The notes below the pieces were generated by a model, which saw only the letters and a list, made by a program, of their open reading frames with translations, made no database searches and was not told the origin of the DNA. The position numbers were made by a program, and so were the translations under genes. Shown here in pieces: positions 35,667-45,700 of a DNA stretch of 64,000 bases. This DNA is from Chryseobacterium cucumeris (GTDB lineage: Bacteria; Bacteroidota; Bacteroidia; Flavobacteriales; Weeksellaceae): assembly GCF_001593385.1 (NCBI RefSeq), contig NZ_LUVZ01000001.1, positions 806,001 through 870,000 on the forward strand, read 5' to 3'. Each line of letters starts with the position of its first letter. The first letter of the stretch is position 1.

Positions 35667-36176
35667 TTATTCAAAATCGGGATAAACAAAATTGAATTTT
35701 CCTGTTTTCACTCTTTCTACAATCATGAAGGGAGGTATTACTGAGCCTATTTCTGCCTTGCGATTTTCACCTTCTAATTTTCCAGCAAGTGTAAATTTCT
35801 CATCTCCAATTCTCCAAATGTGCCAATTTTCAGAAATGAAAACTTGAGGTTTTCCTGGACCGTGACCAGAATCATTGGTTCCTCTGAAAATAATATTTTT
35901 AATATCAGGATAAACCTCATGTTTCCCATCCTGTATATAAAGATTTTGTTTTACACCTATATTGATCGGAGTATGGGCATGGAAATCAATTTCTCCCGAA
36001 AGTAGCTCCTTGAAATCTGCTCGCTCTTCTTTTGAATATTCTCTTTTGAACGAACGAATTACATCGCTATTAAGTTGAGTTAGATCGTTGGCAATATATT
36101 GAAAATACTTTTTGTTGCCGTTGTCTAATATGATAGAGAATATATCCCCGATTTTCGTTATTACTCGTTTTGCCAT
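35667..36176 (-). CDS. Immunity-protein-like (possibly Imm26-type) protein
   Basis: A 169-residue protein. It starts MAKRVITKIGDIFSIILDNG, like the opening of Imm26-type immunity proteins (K-x-GDIF-I-l-ng). It continues KYFQYIANDLTQLNSDVIRS, a block I recall from uncharacterised Flavobacterial proteins. No signal peptide, so it would protect in the cytoplasm. It lies downstream of the RHS toxin operon and directly upstream (in coordinates) sits a broken RHS-toxin tail whose cognate immunity gene it may be. The Imm26 assignment is tentative. Confidence 0.65.
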   Translation of the reverse strand: MAKRVITKIGDIFSIILDNGNKKYFQYIANDLTQLNSDVIRSFKREYSKEERADFKELLSGEIDFHAHTPINIGVKQNLYIQDGKHEVYPDIKNIIFRGTNDSGHGPGKPQVFISENWHIWRIGDEKFTLAGKLEGENRKAEIGSVIPPFMIVERVKTGKFNFVYPDFE

Positions 36177-36205
36177 AATTTTAATTATTTAATTCCAAGT
36201 TCTGC

Positions 36206-36412
36206 TCAATTCTTTGATGAAATTGAGTTTACTTTATTTAGGAGCGCTCCTCCATTCTTTACCATACCATGTTGATTAATTCAGGTCTGCTCCAAAACCC
36301 GAGCCTCCATTTTTGTCATTCCTTGAGCACCTTGTACTACTTCAAACACTAATTAACCAACTCCCCATCCGATTTGGCAACAATAGAGAGGTTTTCGTAA
36401 TGCATACGGCAA
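36206..36412 (-). pseudogene. Broken C-terminal tail of an RHS-type toxin
   Basis: On the minus strand one frame gives CRMHYENLSIVAKSDGELVN and a stop. A shifted frame then gives VFEVVQGAQGMTKMEARVLE and QT, an in-frame TGA, INQHGMVKNGGALLNKVNSI and SSKN to the stop at 36206. QGAQGMTKMEARVLEQT and the NGGALLNKVNSIS ending are typical of the variable C-termini of RHS polymorphic toxins in Flavobacteria. With one frameshift and one internal stop it is inactive. It is a displaced toxin tip, as left by recombination at the 3' end of an rhs gene. Confidence 0.65.
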
Positions 36413-36420
36413 TAATAAAA

Positions 36421-36450
36421 ACCAAATGACTAAAGTAAAAGTCATTTGGT
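36421..36450 (-). terminator. Hairpin terminator
   Basis: Perfect 11-bp arms (36421-36431, 36440-36450). On the minus strand it is followed by a T-rich run. Confidence 0.65.
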
Positions 36451-36596
36451 AAGTCACATCCATTTTTCTGTTATGAAAAACTAACTAGCAACTCCAGTAA
36501 ATCTATTTTTCAAGTATAAAATTTTCCAAGAATTTTTAGTTGAGCAAAAATAAATATTATGCACCAAATCATACACCGTGAAAAACCCATAAAAAA

Positions 36597-36614
36597 TTCC
36601 GTTTATTTACGGAA
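36597..36614 (-). terminator. Short terminator downstream of the 36661-37247 gene
   Basis: TTCCGT/ACGGAA arms around six bases, followed on the minus strand by a run of T. It lies about 50 nt past the restored stop codon of the frameshifted gene. Confidence 0.6.
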
Positions 36615-36660
36615 CTCCCTATCCTGCAATTTCTAAATCATATTATCAATATACTTCTTC

Positions 36661-37247
36661 TCATTTCTTCTGGCGATCTACTAGTCCTCGCAATTCTAGC
36701 AATTTGCTCAAGTTGCCTTTTTGCTCCTCATCAAGCTTTTTCCAATCAATCCAATTTATATTCATGGTAACATCATACTCCCCTAATAGCCCATCTAGTA
36801 GAATATAAATAGCATTTTGCATTTTCCCGTTTCATCATAGTTTCTGATATTCAATTCTATTCCAAGTTCACCGTTTGAGGTAGAATATCTATAGAAAATA
36901 TCATCATAGCCTATTGTATAGCCATCATAATTGACGCTATAATTATCACCAGATACTCGCTGCCTAAAAGCATTAAATTTCCAGTTCTTTAAATCGGGGC
37001 TCAATGCAATCAGCTTCCTTACATTCGCAAATGATCCTCTCATACCATCTGCTGAAATTGAAAACTCTCTAACCCCATTTTCCCGAATAGGACTAAACTC
37101 AAAAGTCAGATTGTCATCAATATTGCTTAATTGTGCATTGAGACTACTAAATATCCACTTCTGAGAGCTTTTATTTTCAATATTATCATGCAAAAGGCTT
37201 TGGTTGTCCACAAACCAAAACCAAAATTTTTCTTCAAGATTCTTCAT
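36661..37247 (-). pseudogene. Hypothetical (immunity-like) gene with C-terminal frameshift
   Basis: As read, the frame from ATG 37247 encodes 150 residues and stops at 36795 after DETGKCKMLFIFY. Adding one A to the AAAA at 36823-36826 gives GKMQNAIYILLDGLLGEYDV then TMNINWIDWKKLDEEQK and a natural end at the TGA at 36661, about 195 residues. A terminator follows the restored stop, which supports the longer original gene. The N-terminal part (EEKFWFWFVDNQSLL) has no named family. It sits among immunity-like genes downstream of the RHS operon. Confidence 0.65.
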
Positions 37248-37373
37248 GTTTTTATAAAATAATGTTCTTAGGGTAATGGCGAAAACTAAACGTTAATTTC
37301 TTTCTCTGGGATTTAAATCGAAATGAAGTCATTTACGATGTTCTGGAAAATTACATAAACAATAAAATCATCT

Positions 37374-38360
37374 TCATTCACCTTTAATACTAGCGACTAT
37401 CCACCGCGCTGATTTTAAAAATCGTTTTGATACATCATCGCCCCATTCAGCTCCATAGTCCAATCGATAGATATTACAGTTCTCATTTCTCAAAACAGTC
37501 TGTATAGTCTGTAGAAGTTTATCTTCTTCTATAGATGCTGATACCTCTTTAAGTTTCCTATTCCAAGCCGGAGTTGGATTAGCACTTCTAGCTGAATCGA
37601 AAAAATTAATCAGCTGGACTTTAATTTCAAAGTCTTTCCAAATATCTTCTGATATATTCAAATTAAAGATTTCAGCAATAATCTTATAGCAACCTTGGTT
37701 ATTCTCCACTCTGAATTTCTTTAAATAGTCAATTAATTCAGCATCGGTTGCTGAAACTAATTTTAAAATCTTTTTAAAACAGATAATATCATGGTGAAAA
37801 TCTTTCTGAAATACTATGTGCAAAATATTTTTCAAGGTTTCAAACTTTATACTAACAGAGGCTTGTTTTATAATACCGCGAACGATTTCTATTTTAAGAA
37901 TATCTTCCAAAAAATTGCTGTTAGGGGAAATAAAATAGTTATCTCTAAAATAAGCCGTGACACATAAAAAGTCTTCTGGTGAATAGACAATCATCTTATC
38001 CTGAACAAATTTTGGTATCAAATTGTCTCTAAGCAATGCCCCAATCCTTGCTACATATAATGATCTTAGAAAAGCATCGTTAAAGACATTGTTATAGTTC
38101 AGTAACTTTGGCAGAATATATTTATAACTTTTCCTTTCGCTTATTCCAGAAACAAGTTCGCTAAATTGGATTTCTAATTCAGCTTCTGTCTTTACTTGTT
38201 CATCCCTATCACTAGACGCTTCATGGTGTTTCAAAAGCAGTAAGTCAAACCAAGATTGAATATTATTGAAATCAGTTTCAGAAATATTTAATTCGTGGGC
38301 CAAAATTGTTGATTTTTCAAGTTCATCCTTTTTAAAAATCCAATATGGTTTGTTCGGCAT
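37374..38360 (-). CDS. Hypothetical protein in the immunity-gene cluster
   Basis: A 328-residue cytoplasmic protein, mostly helical, with HEAT-like spacing in the middle (KYILPKLLNYNNVFNDAFLR, IVRGIIKQASVSIKFETLKN). The C-terminal RLDYGAEWGDDVSKRFLKSA may be a small separate domain. No signal peptide, membrane segment or recognised family. Position between a frameshifted immunity-like gene and the Imm33-like gene makes an immunity or RHS-accessory role possible, but this rests only on context. Confidence 0.65.
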   Translation of the reverse strand: MPNKPYWIFKKDELEKSTILAHELNISETDFNNIQSWFDLLLLKHHEASSDRDEQVKTEAELEIQFSELVSGISERKSYKYILPKLLNYNNVFNDAFLRSLYVARIGALLRDNLIPKFVQDKMIVYSPEDFLCVTAYFRDNYFISPNSNFLEDILKIEIVRGIIKQASVSIKFETLKNILHIVFQKDFHHDIICFKKILKLVSATDAELIDYLKKFRVENNQGCYKIIAEIFNLNISEDIWKDFEIKVQLINFFDSARSANPTPAWNRKLKEVSASIEEDKLLQTIQTVLRNENCNIYRLDYGAEWGDDVSKRFLKSARWIVASIKGE

Positions 38361-38440
38361 AATTTATTTTGAATTTTATACTACAGGTAGTCTGGCATTT
38401 ACTACCTAATCAGTATAGCTACAAATACCTATTTAATAAA

Positions 38441-38467
38441 ATAGCACGGATAATAAACCCGTGCTAT
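38441..38467. terminator. Terminator of the RHS toxin/immunity operon
   Basis: Perfect 9-bp arms ATAGCACGG (38441-38449) and CCGTGCTAT (38459-38467). It lies 31 nt past the Imm33-like stop on the minus strand, with A/T-rich sequence on both sides. Confidence 0.75.
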
Positions 38468-38497
38468 AATTTTTCATAAACACATGTTTTTCTATTT

Positions 38498-38854
38498 TTA
38501 ATCTTCCAATAGACTTTCATCAAACCATATATCTTCGTACCCATTACTATCTATCAAAAATCGGTTTCCAGCTGGAAGTCCCATATATTTGACAACAAAA
38601 GAAGCACTCTCAAATAAGTGATAGGTGTGTGATGGACTAAAAAAATCAAATTCTTCTGGATTAAAGTCTTCGCCTGACCATATATACCAGCCATTCAAAG
38701 TTTCTGTACGGGGATGTCTTAATCCGTTTATCTGTAGAGAAGGATTAAAATTTTTCCCTAACGCAATTAATGAATCAAGATTCACCAAATCTTTATCTTG
38801 TGAATATTTTTCACATATTTCCTCTTGAAACTCTAGGTATCCATTATCTTTCAT
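38498..38854 (-). CDS. Imm33-like immunity protein
   Basis: A 118-residue cytoplasmic protein. NGWYIWSGEDFNPEEFDFFS and VKYMGLPAGNRFLIDSNGYE match the Imm33-type domain (GWYIWSGE ... K-LGL--G-RFL-D-NGYED-W-D). It ends in an acidic tail, as is common in immunity proteins that bind basic nuclease toxins. It lies 9 nt downstream of the ankyrin gene in the RHS operon. It may be the immunity gene for a lost or swapped toxin tip rather than for the present GH-E nuclease, whose nearest neighbour is the ankyrin protein. Confidence 0.78.
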   Translation of the reverse strand: MKDNGYLEFQEEICEKYSQDKDLVNLDSLIALGKNFNPSLQINGLRHPRTETLNGWYIWSGEDFNPEEFDFFSPSHTYHLFESASFVVKYMGLPAGNRFLIDSNGYEDIWFDESLLED

Positions 38855-38863
38855 TTTTAATAG

Positions 38864-39373
38864 CTAATTACTAGTTAATATTCTTTGTAACTCTTCATCT
38901 TCGAATTGCTTTGCAAGATCTAATGGAGATCTGTTGCTGTTATTTTTAGAGTTTGACTCGATACCATATTCTTTTAGAAGTTTAACTATATCATAATCTC
39001 CATCAGAGTTAAAAACAGCAACCCACATTGCATTATTTCCATATTGATCTTTAATATCTTTCTCTATTCCTTTAGCATTTAATAACAATTTAGTAAACTT
39101 ATAATTATTATGATCTACACTATAGTGCAAAGGTGTTTTACCCTCATCATCTTGTTTGTTAATATTGATATTACAAGATAAAAGATAATTCAAAATTTCT
39201 AATGCATCATAAGCAACTGCTTCATGAAGAAGATTTTGCTTATATTCATTTACAAATCTATTTACATTCGTTTCATTTACAATTTTCTTTAGGTTTTCTA
39301 ATTCATTGAATCTAACCATTTGAAAGACGTTATCAGTATTATTTTTGTTCATATTTTCTGCTTCTATTTGCAT
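38864..39373 (-). CDS. Ankyrin-repeat protein, probable immunity protein for the adjacent toxin
   Basis: A 169-residue protein made mostly of four ankyrin repeats (NLLHEAVAYDALEILNYLLS; GKTPLHYSVDHNNYKFTKLL; GNNAMWVAVFNSDGDYDIVK; RSPLDLAKQFEDEELQRIL). No signal peptide. Its start overlaps the end of the toxic RHS gene by 35 nt, the tight coupling expected for a toxin and its antidote. Ankyrin proteins are known immunity partners of polymorphic toxins. An alternative start (second Met, residue 8, ATG 39352) also lies in the overlap. Confidence 0.82.
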   Translation of the reverse strand: MQIEAENMNKNNTDNVFQMVRFNELENLKKIVNETNVNRFVNEYKQNLLHEAVAYDALEILNYLLSCNININKQDDEGKTPLHYSVDHNNYKFTKLLLNAKGIEKDIKDQYGNNAMWVAVFNSDGDYDIVKLLKEYGIESNSKNNSNRSPLDLAKQFEDEELQRILTSN

Positions 39374-42300
39374 TTCTGGATTCTGGTCTATAATTGTTCG
39401 GGTTTCTATATTCCTCTAAAAACTTTTCTTTTGAAATCTTACCATCCATATAATCTTTATGTAATTTTTTGTATTCATGGCCTTTTTTATGTCCCATATC
39501 CCACGATCTTGGTTTTACGGACTTATCCCAAGTCAATACTTCTCCAGTATTTGGATCTACAACTGTTCCATTCTTTTTCTTATTACTTTCCCATACTTTC
39601 TCTACTTGGTCTTTCCCATATGAAGGTCTACTTTTTGCATAAGGTTTAGTTTCAGTTGCTACATTACTTTCACTTACAATAGCTGGTGCTTTTCCCTTCA
39701 ATCCTTTTGCAATTCCAGCGGTAGCTCCTGCGACCACGGTATCAAAAGCTGTTCCTCCTACATCTTGGCCCGCTGAGCGTGTTTCTCCTTGAGCTGCTTT
39801 ATTAACGGTTTTTGCAGTGCCATAGATCCCAAATGTCAATGAATTGGCAACACTATCACCATAATCACTCCATGTATAATTATTTACAGCATTTTTAGTT
39901 GTGCCATAAGGATCTGATACAAAATTTCTTATCCCGTCAATCCTGCCAGTAAATCCTTCTTTTACACCTTTAAAGAAGTTACCACAACAACCATCTCCTT
40001 CACCAACTACATCTATTGGAGCATTTCCGTCTGGGTCAGCGTAGCGTACCGGGTTATTGAAAACATAATTATAAGGTGACCAGTTTCCAAAATCCTCACT
40101 TAATGGATCTGGTGAAAACCATCTTCCGGCATCAGACATATACATTCTTCCACCAAAGTCACTCCATGCTGTTTCTTGCTGTTTCTCCTTTCCGTGGGTA
40201 GAGTATCTATAGCTAGGTGTTATTGAAACAGCAGTACTCAGCTCTCCTCCAAATTCTAGTCCAAAAGGATAAAAATGTGTAGTTCTGTCTATTTTCAGGT
40301 TACCGGAAGCATCTTTGTAATACGCTAATCTGACATTTCCAACCTGATCTGTATAGTTGTAAATATACTTATTTTGAACGAAATCATAATATCCTTCTGT
40401 GGTTGGAACAAAACTTAAAACATCATTTAAATATTGAAACCCATCCAGATAATCTGTTGTTTCAATCGTTTTTACATTCATTCTGCCCGATCCATACGTA
40501 TAGACTTTTCTTAATTTTGCGCCAGCAGCATTATATAGATATCTTGTATTGACATAGGTATTAACCTCTAAATCATGAGGAACATAATTTTGATCAAACT
40601 TTACGTAATTGGGAAGATTAAGGTAATTGTAATCTATCTGCAAAATCCCTCTGTCAACATGACTGCTCATATTCCCATTCCCATCATAAGGAATAGGATT
40701 TCCTGAAATATCAGGGTAGCCACCATAGTTACCAGAAGAGTCTGTTACTGTATTGAGCCTATTTCCTAAGTAGTTGTAGCTCAGATCATCCATTACTATC
40801 ACTCCTACATTCGATAACAATCGGTTCCTTTTTAGGGTCTGGATATTCCCGTTTACATCATAAGTCAGGGTTTCATTGAAATAATTATTCTGTGGAACCG
40901 TCGCATTAGGTTCAGAATAAATTCCATTTTTGAGCCTGTTCAATCCGTCATACTTATAATTATATCTTCTAAACGTCCCACCATCAGCAGCCTGCCAGTC
41001 TATTTCTGCAATATTTCCATTGTATTTGCCTGTAGAAACCACTGAATAAACAGGATTATGGTATTTAAGCTCGTAGGCAAAGAGCTTCCCGTTTAGGTTA
41101 ACGGGATCATTCACTTTGGTAATCCATCCACGGATATTGTAGGTCTGATCTATTGACTGTAACGGTGTACCAGTAGTATTGCCTGTTTTTTTATTAATAA
41201 GCTGTCCAAGGTCATTGTAGGTATTTTCTACCAGAAGTTCTTCGGTTAGACTGTTCACCTTATGATAGTGCTTCAACAGCCTTTTCTGGTTATCGTATTC
41301 AAATCTTTCTTTGATCAGCACTTCCGGATCTGTGCTTCCTTTTTTGTGGTAGGTATAACTTTCATCTACAGCACCGGAGAAATCAAGCTTAAATTCCTTT
41401 TTAGTATATCCCCCTAAATGATTCCAGCTTTTCTCCGCTACCTTTCCACCTTTGGTGTTATAATAGAAATAGGTTTTCGTCCAGTTATCATCTTCAATGT
41501 TCTTTACATAAGATGCTGTGGGCAGACCTTGGGTATTGGCACCTCCGTTCAGAGCCTTGTCTTCATTCACTACATATTGATCAAGGATTTTCGCAGGTGG
41601 AAATTCCTTAGTGTCCCTTGGGTAAGAATCATAGTAACTAACCGTTAACAGTGTTGTAAAGCCGGCTAGAAAATTGTTAGTATAATAGACCATGACTCCA
41701 TTTTTATCAAACCCATTGGTCGTCTGATTTTCGCTGATTACCTGAGTACCAATCTGGCTTTGCATACTAGCTCTGTCGCCACCAGCAATAAGCCCTGTGT
41801 AAGCAACGCGACCAAAGGCATCATACTTGACAAATAACCATTGTCCTTTATTTTTCAGGTTTACATCCTGGGTAAGTACAGGACGGTCAGCAGAATCATA
41901 CACAACAGATTCCCAGTCATCCCTTCCCGGCAGTCTTTTTTCTACTTGTCTGGCCAATCCGTCATACCGATATTGGTAACAAAGGCTGTTCACAATATCA
42001 GTAGTAACAACATTGTTATTCTGCTCAATTTTCTTTACTGCCAGAGCAGGAATTACAAATGCTTTTTGCCCATATTCATTGTAGACATAATAGGTGTCAA
42101 TGTTTTGTGTCCCGTCTGTTCTACGGACCAGCACCGTCTCACCACGCCCGTTCTGAAACTGAGTAACCGGAGTTCCATCTTCATCAGTTACGGTATTCTT
42201 GTATAAAGTCCCGGCCTGATAAAAAATGTTTCCAGGTGCTAGGGATACAGAAGAAATTGTTTTATTATCCGTTCCTATTGTACCTGTAGTAGTATTGGTG

Positions 42301-42785
42301 ATAAATTTCTTTACCTCTGTGCCCAAGTTTACTTCATATGTGTATTTCTGGGTATGACCGCTACTCATCTTCCATACATCACCTGCCTGTGCCAGTTGCA
42401 GCACCCTGTCTAATGGAGAATTTTCAATCTCTTTTTCTGTGTAGGCATTGGTCGCGTTATAGTAAGCGTTCGCTGTACTTTCATTCACAATTCCACTATG
42501 AATGGCTGAATTGAGAGTATTAGCAGGAACCGGAAGAATATCCTTAGCCTGTCTTCCAAATGCGTCATACGTAATTGGAGTAACCAGGTCTTTTCCTGTC
42601 GTTGTTACTTTTACAGTAATTATCTGTTTAGGTCTTCCTAATCCATCGAAATAGGTAATTGTCTCGGTCTTCTTGCTACAATCACCATTCAGGCATGTTT
42701 TGGACTGTACATAATTTTCTGTTAAACTTTGTGCGTAGGCTGTCATTGCCGCAAACAGCAGACCTAATAGTTGTATTTTTTTCAT
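39339..42785 (-). CDS. RHS repeat protein with C-terminal GH-E-type nuclease toxin
   Basis: An 1148-residue secreted protein. Signal peptide MKKIQLLGLLFAAMTAYA; then a DUF6443-like start (ETITYFDGLGRPKQII); YD repeats over ~150-880 (YDAFGR, YDGLAR, YDGLNR); and the RHS-associated core near 900-960 (FYPFGLEFGG, GGRMYMSDAGRWFSPDPL, YNYVFNNPVRYADPDGNAP). The variable tail ends in WDMGHKKGHEYKKLH (from 1095) and YRNPNNYRPESRNANRSR, matching the HNH/EndoVII GH-E toxin superfamily. It probably kills competitors by cutting nucleic acid after delivery. Signal peptide and operon point to Sec export and perhaps T9SS. Ankyrin immunity overlaps its end. Confidence 0.9.
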   Translation of the reverse strand: MKKIQLLGLLFAAMTAYAQSLTENYVQSKTCLNGDCSKKTETITYFDGLGRPKQIITVKVTTTGKDLVTPITYDAFGRQAKDILPVPANTLNSAIHSGIVNESTANAYYNATNAYTEKEIENSPLDRVLQLAQAGDVWKMSSGHTQKYTYEVNLGTEVKKFITNTTTGTIGTDNKTISSVSLAPGNIFYQAGTLYKNTVTDEDGTPVTQFQNGRGETVLVRRTDGTQNIDTYYVYNEYGQKAFVIPALAVKKIEQNNNVVTTDIVNSLCYQYRYDGLARQVEKRLPGRDDWESVVYDSADRPVLTQDVNLKNKGQWLFVKYDAFGRVAYTGLIAGGDRASMQSQIGTQVISENQTTNGFDKNGVMVYYTNNFLAGFTTLLTVSYYDSYPRDTKEFPPAKILDQYVVNEDKALNGGANTQGLPTASYVKNIEDDNWTKTYFYYNTKGGKVAEKSWNHLGGYTKKEFKLDFSGAVDESYTYHKKGSTDPEVLIKERFEYDNQKRLLKHYHKVNSLTEELLVENTYNDLGQLINKKTGNTTGTPLQSIDQTYNIRGWITKVNDPVNLNGKLFAYELKYHNPVYSVVSTGKYNGNIAEIDWQAADGGTFRRYNYKYDGLNRLKNGIYSEPNATVPQNNYFNETLTYDVNGNIQTLKRNRLLSNVGVIVMDDLSYNYLGNRLNTVTDSSGNYGGYPDISGNPIPYDGNGNMSSHVDRGILQIDYNYLNLPNYVKFDQNYVPHDLEVNTYVNTRYLYNAAGAKLRKVYTYGSGRMNVKTIETTDYLDGFQYLNDVLSFVPTTEGYYDFVQNKYIYNYTDQVGNVRLAYYKDASGNLKIDRTTHFYPFGLEFGGELSTAVSITPSYRYSTHGKEKQQETAWSDFGGRMYMSDAGRWFSPDPLSEDFGNWSPYNYVFNNPVRYADPDGNAPIDVVGEGDGCCGNFFKGVKEGFTGRIDGIRNFVSDPYGTTKNAVNNYTWSDYGDSVANSLTFGIYGTAKTVNKAAQGETRSAGQDVGGTAFDTVVAGATAGIAKGLKGKAPAIVSESNVATETKPYAKSRPSYGKDQVEKVWESNKKKNGTVVDPNTGEVLTWDKSVKPRSWDMGHKKGHEYKKLHKDYMDGKISKEKFLEEYRNPNNYRPESRNANRSRKYEQK

Positions 42786-42791
42786 TTGTGT

Positions 42792-45700
42792 TTACTGCTT
42801 ATAGTTATACTTGAATTCTTTTACCACTTTAAAACTGTAGGTTCCGGCATTATCTCTTTCCCTTACCTGAACCTGTTTAAGTCGGTTGGCACTGTCATAG
42901 ACATACTGCTCTCTAATTCCTGATGGTGGTGTTATTGTGGTTACTCCCACCAAAGGATCATAGGTATAAGTGGTTACCATTCCTGCAGGCTGGAAGACAT
43001 CAAGAGCCTGTAATAACTCAGCTTCTTTCGTTGGATCAGCTGCATCTTCATTGGACTTCGATACGATAGTACCGATCATACCTTCAATCTGACTGTATAA
43101 AGCGCCCACAACCTTAGCAATCGGCTGGGTCTTGTTATAACCCCAGACAATACTTACAGGCGTACCGTCTTTCTCCCTATACTGAAGAATATTTCCTTTT
43201 TCATCATATTTTTCATAAGTGACTTCTTTAGAAGAGATTGTAGGGGTTAGTGTATCATAAGAATACTCCGACAATGGAAGTACTGAGTATCCGGTTACGG
43301 AATGAGGCAGAGCCGTAGGATAGGTCGTTTCTTCTCTCGATATTACCTTCGTAATATTATCTGCTGTCTGCTGTGTTTTGGTTTCCAATGGAATACCAAT
43401 CATATTCTTATCAATCATCAGCTGATTACCCTTCTCGTGGGCGTATTGATAAGAGGTTTCAGTAACTGTACCATCCGGGAAAGTATCTTTTTCATTTATA
43501 GGATAATCTCTGGTATTATACGTTATATCCTCAATTGTTTTTAAAGGCTTCCCGCTAAAACTTTCTATAGTCTCAGAATGCGTAGGATTGGCTTTTCCTA
43601 TAATCTCCTCTACCGGAAGAATTCGCATCATACTGCTAATGTTACTGCGGTTATCACAGAAAACATTTAATCCCTGATCCTGTATACAGCCAGCATAATA
43701 ATTTTCATAGGAATTAAAATGACCTGCATACAAATACTCTGAGTAGGGTGAATTGATATAGCTTACATCGAGTCCTGTAAGAACTCTTGAATCATAGATA
43801 TTATATTCCGTATCTTTTTTATACAGACTTATATTCAGGTTATCCTTTTTTTCATCCCTTGTCAATAATCCTCTTTTATAATCATAATTATCTACCGGAA
43901 GAAATGGAGGTAATCCAAAATTGATATAGTGTGAGTCGGGATTTGGCTTATCAATAGGTGAAGTGTAAGAATATTCTGTTCTGCCCTTGCCTGTTTCCAA
44001 AACTGTTATATTCTGATAGCCCACATCAGAACCTTGTGTTTTCTGAACGGGAAGAAAACTCTGAGAGGAATAGATTGCAAATTCATTGGCATAAGGATAT
44101 TGACAGTATCCTACCGACATTCCTCCACAAGTCGAAACAAATTTATTACTATACCCATACTTATAAGTCAGCAAGGGTTTTGGAAATACCAAGGCGCCAC
44201 TGCTTTTTCCTGAATCTGTAAATTTGTTATACGAAAATGTAACTTTCTTTTGAGGAGTGACATCATTGGGATTGTCATAATAACTGATTGTATTGATTCT
44301 TATTCCTCCTCCGTTAAGCCACTGCTTTTGTGTTGGATTTTTTGTCTTAAATGAATAGTTAATGAGAGCAGTTCCCTGATCGTTTGAATTCGTCCAGGTA
44401 AATTTAATTCTATAAAAGTATCCCGCTTCTAAATTAATTTCTGAGTCCGTACCTATTAAACCATATGACTGTACCAACTCCTGATTCAGGTTTAATTTTT
44501 CTAAGAATAAAAATCCGATGTTATCGTCATTGTTTAAAATCTGACCGCTTTCCAGCACCAATATTTTATTCTGAAGAACCTTTCCTAAACTGTAAGTAGC
44601 GGAATTTAAAAAAGTACTCTGTAATGTAACATTATTCACATCACTGTAAGTCCAGTTTTCAATATTATCATCAAAATTGGCAATAGGTATTCCCAGATGA
44701 TCAAATGAATACATATTGGCTCCAAAATCAAAAGTTCTAATACCTCCTGTAGACAATTTCATGCTTTTGAGGATATTCATATTGATACAATCCGGTGAAA
44801 CATATTTTGCCAAAAGAGGATTAGCATTAGGACGGGGACAGTTAAACCAACCCCATGAATCTGTTCCCAACGTACGATTCTGTGGATTGGATGTATAGTC
44901 TAATACATAATCATACTGCTTATTGGAAGAAGAATCAAACTTTGTTACTTTTGAGAGTGATAACGTTTTGTTAGGTAAATTTCCTCCTGCTAAATTATAA
45001 GTAAAATAGCTGTAAGATAACTGGTGTGTTTCCAGTAATTTTCCGGATGAATCAAAAACTTTAACCTTATCTAATTTTTGCAGCTGCTGAGGCAGACTAT
45101 AGTTTGAATCTTCTCTTCCCTGCAGATAGGTAAAATTAATTCTTCCTTTTCCCGGTATTTCTATATCTTTTAAACTTCGGACAAATGTATTGTTTGTTAT
45201 GGTATTCGTTTCATAAGAAGCCGGCATCTGGCTATCGAAAGTCGTTGCTACAGGCAAAGTATTTGGATCTTCACTTGCCAACTTATTCCTGGTAATATTA
45301 GAGTGATCTGTATATTGAATTTCAGCAGGAGGGTAATACTCCAGCTTTACCAGTTCTGCACCAGATGTGCCAGAAACTTTGCTCAGGTGAAAAGCAGTAG
45401 TACTTTCACCAGAATCTTTGGAATTGGTTTGATAGGAGTCATAATACCCTATTTTATTAGATATACTTGATCTCTGGGTTCGTTCTAATACATCAAAAGT
45501 AGAACTATTTCCATATTCATCAAGAATTACAAAAGAGGCCACTTCTAATGCATTACCAGGGCTAGTAGAACCTATGGTAATCTTTAGGTTATTTTTATCT
45601 AATTTTTCAACGTATAAATTATTGTTGGAAGATTTTTTAATGATGAATCGCCCGGTATAGCCCATGAAATTATATTGATAAAGGTCATACTCCATATCAT

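Noticed and set aside
44716..44898. Plus-strand frames within the RHS and T9SS genes
   Set aside because: All are antisense shadows of long, well-supported minus-strand genes.
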